Counted from the stretch's first letter, positions 23,271-34,355 are shown. The stretch is 35,304 nucleotides of DNA from Acidimicrobiales bacterium (GCA_020439505.1 JAGQSO010000228.1:1-35304), one strand, 5' to 3'. Program-made: numbers and translations. The notes: generated by a model from the letters alone, not told the origin.

Positions 23271-24314
23271 ATGAGCTTTCTCCTTGTCGCGTTCGTCGGT
23301 CTGGTGGGCGGTGTCCTCGTCGAACGCGTCACCTCGTCGGGTCACCCCGAGACGCTTGACGCTCCCGCCGCCTCCCAACCGGGCACCCAGCGACGGCGTC
23401 GCGATCGACGCAGGACCGCCACCCGAGTTTTCACCGGCATTGCGGTGCTGGTGGTCTTGGCCCTGGTCGGCGTCCTCGTGTGGGCGACCGTCATCTTCAA
23501 CCGGATCGAGAAGGTTCCGGTGGCTGACGCCCTGTCTTCTGGCACCGGTACCAACTGGTTGCTGGTGGGTGCGGACAACTCCCTCAGCGGCGGGCCGGGC
23601 CGGGAAGGCGTGGACGGTGTGCGGGCCGACACGGTCATGGTCATGAGGGTCCACGACGGCCAGACCTCGATGCTCTCGCTCAACCGTGACCTGTGGGTCA
23701 CCAACCCGGCCACGGGCGAGAAGGGCCGCCTCAACGCCACCTACAACCAGGGTCCGGCCAACCTCATCCGGGCCGTCACCCAGAACTTCGGAATCCCCAT
23801 CGAGCGGTACATTGAGATCGACTTCGACTCCTTCAGCGGGCTGGTCGACTCGCTGGGAGGTATCGAGATCTACTTCGCCAACCCGGCGTTCGACCTGGCA
23901 TCAGGCCTCGACGTGAAGGCCGCCGGGCCGGTCCACCTCGACGGGGCACAGGCCCTCGCCTACGTCCGGTCACGCCATTTCACCGAGGTGATCGACAGCC
24001 GCCCGGTACCCGAGGGAGGGCTGCCCGACGTGAACCGGACCATGCGCCAACAGAACTTCCTACGGGCCGTCATGGGTAAGGCGACATCGAGCCGCAACCC
24101 CCTGACCCTGCTCTCGGCCGCTTCGACGATGTCGGCCGGCCTTCGAATCGACGACTCCATGACCATGTTCGACGCCGTGCGCCTGGCCATGGCCATGCGG
24201 AACCTGGATCCTCAACCGACCCCTCTCCCGGTTGTACCTCGCACCACCAGCGGAGGGGCCGCTGTACTCGAACTCGGCGACGGGGCGCAGGACGTCCTGG
24301 CCCGGTTCCGTTGA
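23271..24314 (+). CDS. LytR-CpsA-Psr (LCP) family cell-wall phosphotransferase
   Basis: A 347-residue protein with two hydrophobic segments (3-18 and 54-74) flanking an Arg-rich stretch, then an extracytoplasmic LCP domain. Signatures are NWLLVGADN (95-103), VRADTVMVMRV (117-127), LSLNRDLWV (135-143), RLNATYNQGPANLI (153-166), the block IEIDFDSFSGLVDSLGGIEI (181-200) and LDGAQALAYVRSRH (223-236). The arginines and aspartates that bind the polyprenyl pyrophosphate are present. LCP enzymes move glycopolymers such as arabinogalactan or teichoic acid from lipid carriers to peptidoglycan. I chose the ATG at 23271, just after the FHA stop. The arrangement fits the FHA protein as its regulator. Confidence 0.93.
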   Translation: MSFLLVAFVGLVGGVLVERVTSSGHPETLDAPAASQPGTQRRRRDRRRTATRVFTGIAVLVVLALVGVLVWATVIFNRIEKVPVADALSSGTGTNWLLVGADNSLSGGPGREGVDGVRADTVMVMRVHDGQTSMLSLNRDLWVTNPATGEKGRLNATYNQGPANLIRAVTQNFGIPIERYIEIDFDSFSGLVDSLGGIEIYFANPAFDLASGLDVKAAGPVHLDGAQALAYVRSRHFTEVIDSRPVPEGGLPDVNRTMRQQNFLRAVMGKATSSRNPLTLLSAASTMSAGLRIDDSMTMFDAVRLAMAMRNLDPQPTPLPVVPRTTSGGAAVLELGDGAQDVLARFR

Positions 24315-24353
24315 GCCCCGGTCCAGCCCGCCTTGGGAGCTGACTACCTTCGG

Positions 24354-24392
24354 TGTCTCGTTGCCTCGTGCCTCGTTACCTCGGTGCCTCGT
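24354..24392 (+). repeat. Imperfect direct repeats upstream of the sulfatase gene
   Basis: Five units of the pattern TGCCTCGT/TACCTCGG occur every 7-9 bp between the LCP and sulfatase genes, about 50-85 bp before the sulfatase start. They could be a multi-site operator or simple slippage; a TACCTT hexamer lies just upstream at 24345-24350. Confidence 0.5.
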
Positions 24393-24439
24393 TGACGACA
24401 CCACCGACCCGCCAACCTTTTCGACCGGAGGACCCCCCT

Positions 24440-26833
24440 ATGAGCGATCCCACCAGCCCAGCCGGACCCTACGAGGGCTTCGGGGGCCGGGTTGGACGGA
24501 CGTTCGCGGGCTCTGAGAGCTGGTGGCCCGAACGGAGCCAGGCGGGCGAGGGGGCGCCCAACGTGGTGGTGATCCTGGCCGACGACCTCGGGTTCTCGGA
24601 CCTGGGGTGCTACGGATCGGAGATCCCCACCCCGAACCTGGACCGCATGGCGGCGGCGGGGGTTCAGTTCACCAACTTCCACGTCACCCCGATGTGCTCG
24701 CCGACCCGGGCCGCCCTGTTGACCGGGGTCAACCCCCACCGGGCCGGGGCCGGCCACGTCGCCAACTCCGATCCCGGCTTTCCCGGTTACGCCGCCGAGT
24801 TGGCCGACGATGTGGCCACCGCGGCCGAGCTGTTCCGCGACGCCGGCTACCACACCATGGCCATCGGCAAATGGCACCTGACCAAGGACTCCGACCTGTC
24901 CGAGGCCGGTCCGCGCCACGCCTGGCCCTGCCAGCGGGGATTCGACCGGTACTACGGCGTGCTCGACGCCTTCACCAACCTTCACCACCCCCACCGACTG
25001 GTCGAGGACAACCACACCGTCAAGGTCGACCGATACCCCGACGGCTACTACGTCACCGACGACCTGACCGACCGGGCCATCGACTACATCCGCCACGCCC
25101 GGGTCTCCAATCCCACCCAGCCGTTCTTCTGCTACTTCGCCCACATCGCGGTGCACGCCCCCTTGCAGTGCAAGCCCTCGGATCACGACCGTCACCGAGG
25201 TCGCTACGACCTCGGTTGGGATCAGCTCCGTCAGGAACGTCACGAGCGCCAGGTGGAGCTCGGCCTGCTCCCGGCCGGGACGAAGCTCCCCCCACCCAAC
25301 CAGGAACCGGGGGACGAGGCCCCACCGTGGGAGTCGCTCGACCCGGCCGACCAGAGGCTGTACGCCCGCTACATGGAGGTGTACGCGGCCATGGTGGACA
25401 GCATCGACCAGTCGGTCGGTCGCCTCATGGACGCCCTCGAGGACCTGGGGGTCGCCGACAACACCATCGTCTGTTTCCTGTCCGACAACGGAGCGTCCCG
25501 GGAGGGCGAGACCGCCGGTACCACCGCCTACTTCCGTTCCCTGGTGTCCAAGAACGTCACCGACATCGAGGACCACGACTTCGATCGCCAGCGCATCGAC
25601 CGGGCCGGAACACCCCAGGCGCTGGTCCACTACCCGCGGGGTTGGGCCATGGCGTCCAACACACCGTTCCGCCTGTACAAGATCAACACCCACGCCGGTG
25701 GCCACTCCGTGCCCTTCGTCATGGACTGGCCCGCCGGGCGGACCGAGTTGAACCGAGTCGTCCCCGGTCGACGCGACCAGTGGAGCCACGTGACCGACAT
25801 CCTGCCGACCCTGTGCGAGCTCGCCGGCGTTGACCGCCCGGACCGACGAGCCGGGCAACAACTTCAGCCGCTCAACGGCATCTCCCTGGGGCCGGTGCTC
25901 AGCGATCCGGCCTCGACCCACGACCACGGCTCGCAGTACACCGAGATGTCGGGCCACCGTGGCTTCTACGACGGATCGGGATGGGAGATCGTCACCCGGC
26001 ACTCCCCCATGACCGAGTTCGGCGACCACGAGTGGGAGCTCTACGACCTGAACAACGACCGGACCGAGACCACCAACCTGGCCAGCGAGAACCCCGACCT
26101 CGTCGCCTCCCTGGCCGAGGGGTGGGAGCGGGCGGCCCGCGAGAACCAGGTGTACCCCCTCGACGAGGGCACCCGTCTGCGCTACGTCATCCGACCTCCC
26201 TATGAGGGCCACATGGAGCTTCCGGTGCGGATCCCCGCCGGTACCCACACCCTGGAGCGCTACCGATCCCAGCTCCTGATCCAGTGGCGGTCCTTCCTGG
26301 TGGACGTGGACGTGGACCATCACGCCGGCGCCTCGGGGGTGCTGTTCGCCCACGGCGACCAGGGCGGCGGATACGCCCTCTACGTCCTGGCCCCCGACAG
26401 TCCCCTGTTGGGCCCACCGACCGACACAACGCACTCCGCGGGTGACTCGGCGGGCGAGCTGGTGTTCGTCCACAACGGGTACGGGAAGCTGACGATCCTG
26501 CGCTGTGGTCCGATCCCCGCCGGTTCGACCTCTCTCCGCCTCGACATGGAGGCACCGGGCGGCTGGGTGTGGAACGCCCGGATCCTGGTCGGAGGTGAGC
26601 TCCGGGCCGAGGCCGAGAGTCTGTTGATGCTGGCCGCCATGGCCCCCTTCGAAGGCATCGATGTCGGTATCGACCGCCGGTCGCCGGTGTGGTGGGACCT
26701 GTACGAACAACACGGGCCGTTCCCCTACGACGGCGACCTTCGGGCGGTCACCTACACACCGGGCGAGCGGGCTCCGGACTCGGGAACCCGTTTCGTGGAC
26801 CTCCTGCGAGAGATCGGGATGCGCTACGAATGA
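24440..26833 (+). CDS. Type I sulfatase (arylsulfatase AtsA/AtsD-like)
   Basis: A 797-residue sulfatase, close in size to mycobacterial AtsA and AtsD. The metal site begins with VVVILADDLGFSDLGCYGS (42-60, Asp48 and Asp49). The maturation motif is CSPTR (86-90), in which Cys86 would become formylglycine. GKWHL (143-147) and FLSDNGAS (with the metal-binding Asp-Asn) are the other conserved sites. The last 200 or so residues are a separate beta-rich domain. There is no signal peptide, so it is probably cytoplasmic. The ATG has GGAGGA 7 nt upstream. No formylglycine-generating enzyme gene is in the window. It hydrolyses sulfate esters for sulfur supply or sulfated-compound turnover. Confidence 0.94.
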   Translation: MSDPTSPAGPYEGFGGRVGRTFAGSESWWPERSQAGEGAPNVVVILADDLGFSDLGCYGSEIPTPNLDRMAAAGVQFTNFHVTPMCSPTRAALLTGVNPHRAGAGHVANSDPGFPGYAAELADDVATAAELFRDAGYHTMAIGKWHLTKDSDLSEAGPRHAWPCQRGFDRYYGVLDAFTNLHHPHRLVEDNHTVKVDRYPDGYYVTDDLTDRAIDYIRHARVSNPTQPFFCYFAHIAVHAPLQCKPSDHDRHRGRYDLGWDQLRQERHERQVELGLLPAGTKLPPPNQEPGDEAPPWESLDPADQRLYARYMEVYAAMVDSIDQSVGRLMDALEDLGVADNTIVCFLSDNGASREGETAGTTAYFRSLVSKNVTDIEDHDFDRQRIDRAGTPQALVHYPRGWAMASNTPFRLYKINTHAGGHSVPFVMDWPAGRTELNRVVPGRRDQWSHVTDILPTLCELAGVDRPDRRAGQQLQPLNGISLGPVLSDPASTHDHGSQYTEMSGHRGFYDGSGWEIVTRHSPMTEFGDHEWELYDLNNDRTETTNLASENPDLVASLAEGWERAARENQVYPLDEGTRLRYVIRPPYEGHMELPVRIPAGTHTLERYRSQLLIQWRSFLVDVDVDHHAGASGVLFAHGDQGGGYALYVLAPDSPLLGPPTDTTHSAGDSAGELVFVHNGYGKLTILRCGPIPAGSTSLRLDMEAPGGWVWNARILVGGELRAEAESLLMLAAMAPFEGIDVGIDRRSPVWWDLYEQHGPFPYDGDLRAVTYTPGERAPDSGTRFVDLLREIGMRYE

Positions 26834-26873
26834 CCGGCCCGAGGCTGCCTGGTCCGCCCCACCCGCCCCCACC

Positions 26874-26879
26874 TAGGGT
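26874..26879 (+). promoter_or_regulatory. -10 hexamer TAGGGT for the amidotransferase gene
   Basis: TAGGGT ends 9 nt before the ATG at 26889, in the 55-bp gap after the sulfatase stop. It is identical to the hexamer before the lipoprotein gene and suggests a new transcription unit. Confidence 0.45.
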
Positions 26880-26888
26880 CACCGTGCC

Positions 26889-27644
26889 ATGAGCGAGTCC
26901 GTCCCACCCGCGCCCACCGAAACCGTCCGGGTCGGTCTGATCCAATGCGGTCACGTCCGGGCCGACGTGGCCAACGACCACGGCGACTACCCCGAGCTGT
27001 TCGCCTCACTCCTGTCGGACTCCCCCATCGAACTCGTCACCTACGTGGCCGAGGACGGTCAGCTCCCGTCGTCACCCCAAGAGTGCGAGGCGTGGCTGGT
27101 CTCGGGGTCGGCGTCGTCGGTTTACGAGCCGCTGGAGTGGATCGGGGCCACCGGAAACTTCCTGAGGCAGGTGGTCGAGGCCGACCGCCCCATGGTGGCG
27201 GTGTGTTTCGGTCATCAGCTACTGGCCCAGGCCCTGGGTGGGAAGGTCGAGCACTCCGATCGGGGCTGGGGCGTCGGCATCCAGACCTACGACGTCGTAG
27301 ACCAGCCACCGAGCTGGCCCACCCCCGACGTCCCGGCAACGTTGCGGCTGCTGGCCAGCCATCAGGACCAAGTGACCGAACTCCCCTCCGGTGCCCGGCT
27401 CCTGGCCCGCTCGCAACACTGTCCGGTCGCCGCCTACTCGATCGGTGAGCGGGTGGTGGCAGTCCAGCCCCATCCCGAGTTCACCCCTGCTCTCACCAGC
27501 GACCTGGTGACCGTGCGCAGGGAGATCATCGGTAGCGAGCTGACCGACCGAACTCTCAGCCGCTTGGCCGACCCCACCGAGACCTCCGCTCTCGACCGTT
27601 CCGTTGTTTCCGCCTGGTTCAGCCGGGTGCTGACCTCCCCCTGA
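26889..27644 (+). CDS. Class I glutamine amidotransferase-like protein
   Basis: A 251-residue single-domain protein of the GMP-synthase-like amidotransferase type. The catalytic triad is Cys106 in VCFGHQLLAQALGG, His195 and Glu197 in QPHPEF. SHQDQV (158-163) is the conserved pre-triad block. The family removes ammonia from glutamine or cleaves gamma-glutamyl bonds. No synthetase partner is adjacent, so a gamma-glutamyl hydrolase or stand-alone role is likely. The deacetylase gene starts 10 bp downstream, so the two may be cotranscribed although their activities are not obviously linked. Confidence 0.9.
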   Translation: MSESVPPAPTETVRVGLIQCGHVRADVANDHGDYPELFASLLSDSPIELVTYVAEDGQLPSSPQECEAWLVSGSASSVYEPLEWIGATGNFLRQVVEADRPMVAVCFGHQLLAQALGGKVEHSDRGWGVGIQTYDVVDQPPSWPTPDVPATLRLLASHQDQVTELPSGARLLARSQHCPVAAYSIGERVVAVQPHPEFTPALTSDLVTVRREIIGSELTDRTLSRLADPTETSALDRSVVSAWFSRVLTSP

Positions 27645-27654
27645 TCGGATCCCC

Positions 27655-29073
27655 GTGAACAAGTTCCGAGCCGTCTGGTATGTCGCCGCGGCTTTCCTGC
27701 TGGCCGCCACCGCGCTGGCTCCCCTGGCCACCGACCCGGCCCCGGCCGAGGCCGCCCCGGCCCTCTGCCAGCGCGACACCGCATCGGATCTCCGGTGGAT
27801 CTCGTGGGCACATCTGAACGCGGCGGGGTTCGAACCGACCCTGGTCGAGTCCGCTCGGTGGCTGACACCGCTGGGCGAGGGAGCGACCTATCTGGAGGTG
27901 GCGGCATCGATCGGGTCCACCGATGGGGCCCTTGCCCATCGGGTCGCCGGCTTGTACCGCCAGCTTCTGGAGCGGACCCCCGGCCAGTCCGAGGCCGCCG
28001 GCTGGGTCGCCACGGCGCGTTCGCAGGGTTCGACGACGGTGGCGGTCGAACTGGCGGCGTCAGCCGAGGCCTACAGCCGTGGCGGTGACACAGACCGGGG
28101 CTGGATCAACCGGCTCTACCAGGTGATGCTGGGCCGGAGCGCCGATCAGGGTGGATCCCAGTACTGGACCGGCCGGCTCGCCGCCGGAGTGGACCGGCGG
28201 TCGATCGCCGCCGCGATCTGGGCGACACCGGCCAGTATCAGGCGGCGGACCGAGCGCGCCTACCAGGTGGTCCTGGGCCGGGCCGGCGACCAGGGAGGGC
28301 TCGACTACTGGTCGGCCACCACCACCATGTTCGGCGACGAGGGCGTGGAGGCGGCGCTGACCGCGACCTCCACCGCGTGGGGCCGTGCCCAGCAGCACTA
28401 CGGCGCCCCCGCCGCAGGCCTGCCTCCGCTGTGCCCCCGAGTGCTTCGTTGGATGCCAGCGGCCGGAACGATCGTGCGGACCCTTCAACCGGTGGGTCAC
28501 CTGGGAACGAACCTGGCCACGTTGACCTTCGACGACGGACCCGACCCGACCTGGACCCCTCAGATCCTCGATGTCCTGGCCCGCTACCGCATCCGGGCCA
28601 CGTTCTTCATGGTCGGTTCGGCCGCCCAGCGCTACCCCGATCTCGTTCGGCGGATCGTGGCCGAAGGCCACCATGTAGCGATCCACACCATGACCCATCC
28701 CAACCTGTTGACCTTGGGTCGGGCCGGTCAGTACCAACAGATCGCCGGGTCGAAGAACGTGGTGGAGTCGATCGCCGGTGCAGGTTCGGTGTCGTGCTTC
28801 CGCCCGCCCTACGGGAACCGGAACGCCACCACCGACTCCATCGCAGCCGAGTTGGGCCTGGCCACCATCATGTGGAGCCGCGACGGCCGGGACTGGGCCA
28901 GGCCGGGGGCGGACAGCATCGTCTCGGGCAACCTCGACACCCGCTATGACGGCGGTCGGGCGATTCTGCTGCTCCACGACGGCGGCATCGACCGGTCCCA
29001 GACCGTGGCCGCCCTCCCCCGGCTGATCGACGCACTCACGGTCCGGGGCTACCGCTTCGTTCAGATCTGCTAG
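27655..29073 (+). CDS. Secreted DUF4214-polysaccharide deacetylase fusion
   Basis: A 472-residue exported protein. The signal peptide covers about 1-34 with a cleavage-like AEA-AP. Three DUF4214-type repeats follow (VAGLYRQLLERTPGQSEAAGW, residues 97-117; RLYQVMLGRSADQGGSQYW, 153-171; RAYQVVLGRAGDQGGLDYW, 201-219). Residues 285-470 are a NodB deacetylase domain with TFDDGPDPTWT (291-301), the metal-binding HTMTH (344-348), RPPYGNRN (383-390), a WSRDGRDW block and LLLHDG. All catalytic residues are present. It should remove acetyl groups from peptidoglycan or another extracellular polymer, with the DUF4214 repeats as a likely binding part. The start is GTG at 27655. Confidence 0.92.
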   Translation: MNKFRAVWYVAAAFLLAATALAPLATDPAPAEAAPALCQRDTASDLRWISWAHLNAAGFEPTLVESARWLTPLGEGATYLEVAASIGSTDGALAHRVAGLYRQLLERTPGQSEAAGWVATARSQGSTTVAVELAASAEAYSRGGDTDRGWINRLYQVMLGRSADQGGSQYWTGRLAAGVDRRSIAAAIWATPASIRRRTERAYQVVLGRAGDQGGLDYWSATTTMFGDEGVEAALTATSTAWGRAQQHYGAPAAGLPPLCPRVLRWMPAAGTIVRTLQPVGHLGTNLATLTFDDGPDPTWTPQILDVLARYRIRATFFMVGSAAQRYPDLVRRIVAEGHHVAIHTMTHPNLLTLGRAGQYQQIAGSKNVVESIAGAGSVSCFRPPYGNRNATTDSIAAELGLATIMWSRDGRDWARPGADSIVSGNLDTRYDGGRAILLLHDGGIDRSQTVAALPRLIDALTVRGYRFVQIC

Positions 29074-29082
29074 CCAACGGCC

Positions 29083-29979
29083 GTGGACGACCAGGACCCT
29101 GCTCCTCCCCCTGCGGGAACGGGCGCTTCGCCGGGCCCGGCAACGGCACCGGTGCCGGTTCGTCGGGTCCGGTTCGTCTGGCCTGAGGATCAGGACCCGA
29201 TCTGGACCCGACGGGAACCGGAGTTGGCCATTGCCGCCAACGCCGTTTCCCTGCTCATGCCCCACGCCGAGCCTTACGTGGTGGCATCGGTCCGAGGAAA
29301 CCTCGACGACCTGCGGGACTCCGATCCCGACCTGGCCTCTAGGGCCTCGGCCTATGCCACCCAGGAGGCCCAGCACCACGGTCAGCATCGACGGTTCAAC
29401 GACATCCTCACCATCCGTTACCCCGGCCTGTCCAAGGTGGACAAGGTCACGGCCTGGGTGTTCGCCTTCCTCCGGCGGCGATCCAACCGGTTCGGTCTGG
29501 CCTTCGCCGCCGGCTTCGAGTGCATCGCGTTCACCGCCGCCCGCTGGGTGGACCGGCGAGCGAGGCTGCTGCGCGACGGTGACCCGACCGCGGTGACCCT
29601 GTTCATGTGGCACCTCGCCGAGGAGGTCGAGCACAAGTCGGTGGCCTGGGACGTCTACCAGGGTGTTGCCGGCGCCGGCTGGCGGAGCCGTCTCCGCTAC
29701 GCCTGGGCGACCTGGGTCGCCGGTGTGGTGCTGGCTGGCTGCGCCTTCATCGGAACCTGGGTGATGCTGTGGAACGAGGGTCGATGGTGGCGCCCCGACG
29801 CCCACCTGCGCCTGGCGCTGTGGTCGGTGAGCTTCATCTTCGTGGCCCTTCCGGCCATGGTCGTCTCCGCCCTTCCCGGCCACCACCCCGACAAGCTGGC
29901 CGACCCACCCGGCCTCGCCCACTGGCTGGAGCACTTCGACCCCGAGACCGGCACCGTCCCCGAGTGGGCCCTGCCCTGA
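29083..29979 (+). CDS. PF10118-type protein with ferritin-like di-iron ligands
   Basis: A 298-residue protein of the family usually named metal-dependent hydrolase (PF10118). Recognisable blocks are SLLMPHAEPYVVASVR (56-71), ATQEAQHHGQH (92-102), FAAGFECIAF (141-150) and HLAEEVEHKSVAWDVYQG (177-194). The ligand pattern Glu63, Glu95-x2-His98, Glu146, Glu181-x2-His184 is that of a ferritin-like di-iron carboxylate site, so an oxidase or oxygenase role is at least as likely as hydrolysis. Two membrane helices follow at about 205-225 and 245-265. The start is GTG, 9 bp after the deacetylase stop, in line with an operon. Confidence 0.85.
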   Translation: MDDQDPAPPPAGTGASPGPATAPVPVRRVRFVWPEDQDPIWTRREPELAIAANAVSLLMPHAEPYVVASVRGNLDDLRDSDPDLASRASAYATQEAQHHGQHRRFNDILTIRYPGLSKVDKVTAWVFAFLRRRSNRFGLAFAAGFECIAFTAARWVDRRARLLRDGDPTAVTLFMWHLAEEVEHKSVAWDVYQGVAGAGWRSRLRYAWATWVAGVVLAGCAFIGTWVMLWNEGRWWRPDAHLRLALWSVSFIFVALPAMVVSALPGHHPDKLADPPGLAHWLEHFDPETGTVPEWALP

Positions 29980-30047
29980 GCCTTCGGGCCCGGCCCGCCT
30001 CGATGCCGACGTGGTGCCGACCCTGGGCGACCGACAAGAGTTGCCCC

Positions 30048-30533
30048 ATGGAAGAACGCGACCTGAGTTTCATCGACACTGCGCCGGTACGGATCGAAGC
30101 CTCCAGGACCGTCGCCGCCCCCCGCCAGTCGGTGTGGGACGTGTTGTGCGACCACCGCGGATGGCCGTCGTGGTTCGGTCCGGCCCTGGTGTCGTGTGAA
30201 CCGACCTCTGAGCCCGACCACGGGGTGGGCTCGACCCGGACCGTCAAGCTCAGGGGCGGCGCCACCGTCGAGGAGCGCTTCATCGCCTGGGACGAACCCG
30301 AGCTGTGGTCCTTCACCGGTACCTCGATGAAGCCAGCGCTGTTCCGTGAGCTGGTCGAGCGCGTGGTGCTGGCTCCGATCGGCGAAGAACGGACCCGGAT
30401 CACCTACACGATGGCGCTGACCCCAAGCCCGGCGCTGTGGCCGGTGGTGCCTCTCCTCAAGCTGGGGGTCAGCCGATCGCTGGGTCAGGCTCTCGAGGCC
30501 CTGGGCAGGACCGCCGCGGCCCGACCGGCCTGA
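30048..30533 (+). CDS. SRPBCC (START-like) lipid-binding family protein
   Basis: A 161-residue single-domain protein with the helix-grip pattern of the SRPBCC/polyketide-cyclase family: TVAAPRQSVWDVLCDHRGWP, WFGPALVSCE, GSTRTVKL, ERFIAWDEPELWSFTGT, TRITYTMAL and a long C-terminal helix. Such proteins bind hydrophobic ligands, and no catalytic residue can be assigned. I chose the ATG at 30048 with AAGAG upstream; the frame is open further back but there it overlaps the upstream gene. It lies 68 bp after the PF10118 gene on the same strand and converges with gdhA 18 bp away. Confidence 0.85.
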   Translation: MEERDLSFIDTAPVRIEASRTVAAPRQSVWDVLCDHRGWPSWFGPALVSCEPTSEPDHGVGSTRTVKLRGGATVEERFIAWDEPELWSFTGTSMKPALFRELVERVVLAPIGEERTRITYTMALTPSPALWPVVPLLKLGVSRSLGQALEALGRTAAARPA

Positions 30534-30543
30534 CCGGCCGGTC
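30521..30543. terminator. Candidate bidirectional terminator at the SRPBCC/gdhA junction
   Basis: GACCGGCC (30523-30530) and GGCCGGTC (30536-30543) make an 8-bp stem with a TGACC loop at the ends of two convergent genes. The overlapping palindrome GACCGGCCGGTC offers an alternative fold. There is no U-tract. Confidence 0.5.
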
Positions 30544-30551
30544 CGGCCTGA

Positions 30552-33381
<2,830 letters not shown>

Positions 33382-33388
33382 GCCAGCG

Positions 33389-33394
33389 AGGATA
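33389..33394 (-). promoter_or_regulatory. -10 hexamer TATCCT for the PAS-GGDEF gene
   Basis: TATCCT on the minus strand ends 7 nt before the GTG at 33381. It is the same hexamer and spacing as before the Pat-like gene. Confidence 0.45.
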
Positions 33395-33403
33395 CGCGGC
33401 GTG

Positions 33404-33711
33404 GTCGCAGGCGAGCCGTTTCAGCCAGCGGGGCAGATCGCGACAACACCGTCGATTCGCTGAGACCCGCCCAGGGCAGTCCGTTGGCTCCGGTGCAGCC
33501 CGTGCCGTGGCGCAGGTCGTCAACATCCAAGACGGCATTGTCCATGTCCGAGCGCTGCGCGGTTCGGTCGCCAGCAACGCCCACATGCTGACCGACCACC
33601 ACCTCGCCTCGTAGTCGGAGCCGCCCGCTGGGATAGTTACGCGACCTGTGAGGTTGGCGATGGCGCTGGCGCCACCTTGTGCGTAGGGCTGGATGTGGTC
33701 GTACTGGAGGA
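33404..33711 (-). pseudogene. Remnants of DUF222-HNH endonuclease genes
   Basis: This covers most of the 334-bp gap between the GGDEF and VapC genes. Reading the minus strand, 33711-33655 encodes LQYDHIQPYAQGG and a few further residues, matching the HNH active-site region of the gene at 34385-35304, and then the frame is lost. Further on, 33550-33404 in another frame encodes MDNAVLDVDDLRHGTGCTGA and a following LSESTVLS-like stretch, which is reminiscent of the end of a DUF222 domain. No intact gene can be built. The first piece is clear by its 31-bp near-identity to the intact gene; the second is weak. Confidence 0.5.
33681..33711 (-). repeat. HNH-motif direct repeat, left copy
   Basis: This 31-bp segment matches 34461-34491 with one mismatch, 780 bp apart in the same orientation. 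It encodes the HNH active-site region. The left copy ends 4 bp before the VapC stop. Confidence 0.9.
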
Positions 33712-33715
33712 CAGC

Positions 33716-34096
33716 TCAGATGTCCACGACCCGTACTTGTTCGGCGGGTGCGGCGATGGCTCGGAGGTCGCCGGAGTCACCGGTGAGCACCTGGCCGCCG
33801 GGCTCGGCCGTCGCCACGACGAGGGCGTCTACCGCCGAGCCGGTCTTGGCGAGGAACCGCAACCGCGCGGCGCGGCGGGCCGTGGACTCTGGGACTTCGG
33901 TGATGACGTCGCAGGTCTTGAGGAGTCGGTTCGTGTTCGCATCCCGTCCCGGGTCTCCGGTGACCGACTCGACCACTACCACCGATGGCACCGCTGGAGG
34001 CCAGAGACCGTCGCGGCGAAGGACGGTGATGACGGCGGCCGTCTGTCGGTCTCGGCGCGCCAGCTTGGTGACCGCACCGCTGTCGAGCACCAACAC
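33716..34096 (-). CDS. vapC: PIN-domain toxin ribonuclease (VapC)
   Basis: A 126-residue PIN domain with acidic metal ligands Asp5 (LVLDSGAV), Glu43 (VVVVESVTG), Asp90 (GSAVDALVVATA) and Asp107 (LTGDSGDL). VapC toxins cleave RNA, often tRNA, in a magnesium-dependent way when not bound by antitoxin. The start is GTG at 34096, 3 bp after the antitoxin stop. The order antitoxin-toxin and tight spacing are typical. The gene ends 4 bp from an HNH-gene fragment. Confidence 0.9.
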   Translation of the reverse strand: MLVLDSGAVTKLARRDRQTAAVITVLRRDGLWPPAVPSVVVVESVTGDPGRDANTNRLLKTCDVITEVPESTARRAARLRFLAKTGSAVDALVVATAEPGGQVLTGDSGDLRAIAAPAEQVRVVDI

Positions 34097-34099
34097 GGC

Positions 34100-34348
34100 T
34101 CAGCCAGCGCGATCGACCGGGTGGAGCGCCAGCCGACGGGCGATGGCCTCGGCCCGGGCCATCTCGTCGGGGGTCGGTTCGCCGACCTCATCGATCAGCT
34201 CGCTCAGGTAGGCATCGGTCTCGGCCAGCAGTGACTGACGGCGCAGCTCGGCCCGCACGGCCTGCTGAAGAAGTTCCGACGCCGGAAGGCCGCGCTCCTT
34301 TAGCTCCCGGTAGAGGTCATCGGGCAGGTACACCTGCATGCGAGGCAT
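34100..34348 (-). CDS. vapB: Ribbon-helix-helix antitoxin (VapB)
   Basis: An 82-residue protein with an N-terminal ribbon-helix-helix (MPRMQVYLPDDLYRELKERG, LPASELLQQAVRAELRR) that would bind its own promoter, and a charged C-terminal half (LSELIDEVGEPTPDEMARAE) that would wrap VapC. I chose the ATG at 34348 because TATAGT lies 7 nt upstream; a frame to 34366 adds six residues but would contain that hexamer. It is cotranscribed with VapC. Confidence 0.88.
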   Translation of the reverse strand: MPRMQVYLPDDLYRELKERGLPASELLQQAVRAELRRQSLLAETDAYLSELIDEVGEPTPDEMARAEAIARRLALHPVDRAG

Positions 34349-34355
34349 ACGCCTA

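Noticed and set aside
24344..26872. An open frame of 842 codons on the minus strand, antisense to the sulfatase gene.
   Set aside because: It is a by-product of high-G+C codon use. The plus strand has clear sulfatase motifs and a ribosome site, and the antisense product is a low-complexity Gly/Val/His-rich sequence with no domain.
28060..29934. An open frame of 624 codons on the minus strand across two genes.
   Set aside because: It is antisense to the deacetylase and PF10118 genes, both well supported, and its product is compositionally biased without motifs.
33404..33550. A short protein-coding gene between the GGDEF and VapC genes.
   Set aside because: No frame has a credible start with the local -10 pattern or a ribosome site, and the pieces look like decayed DUF222-HNH sequence.
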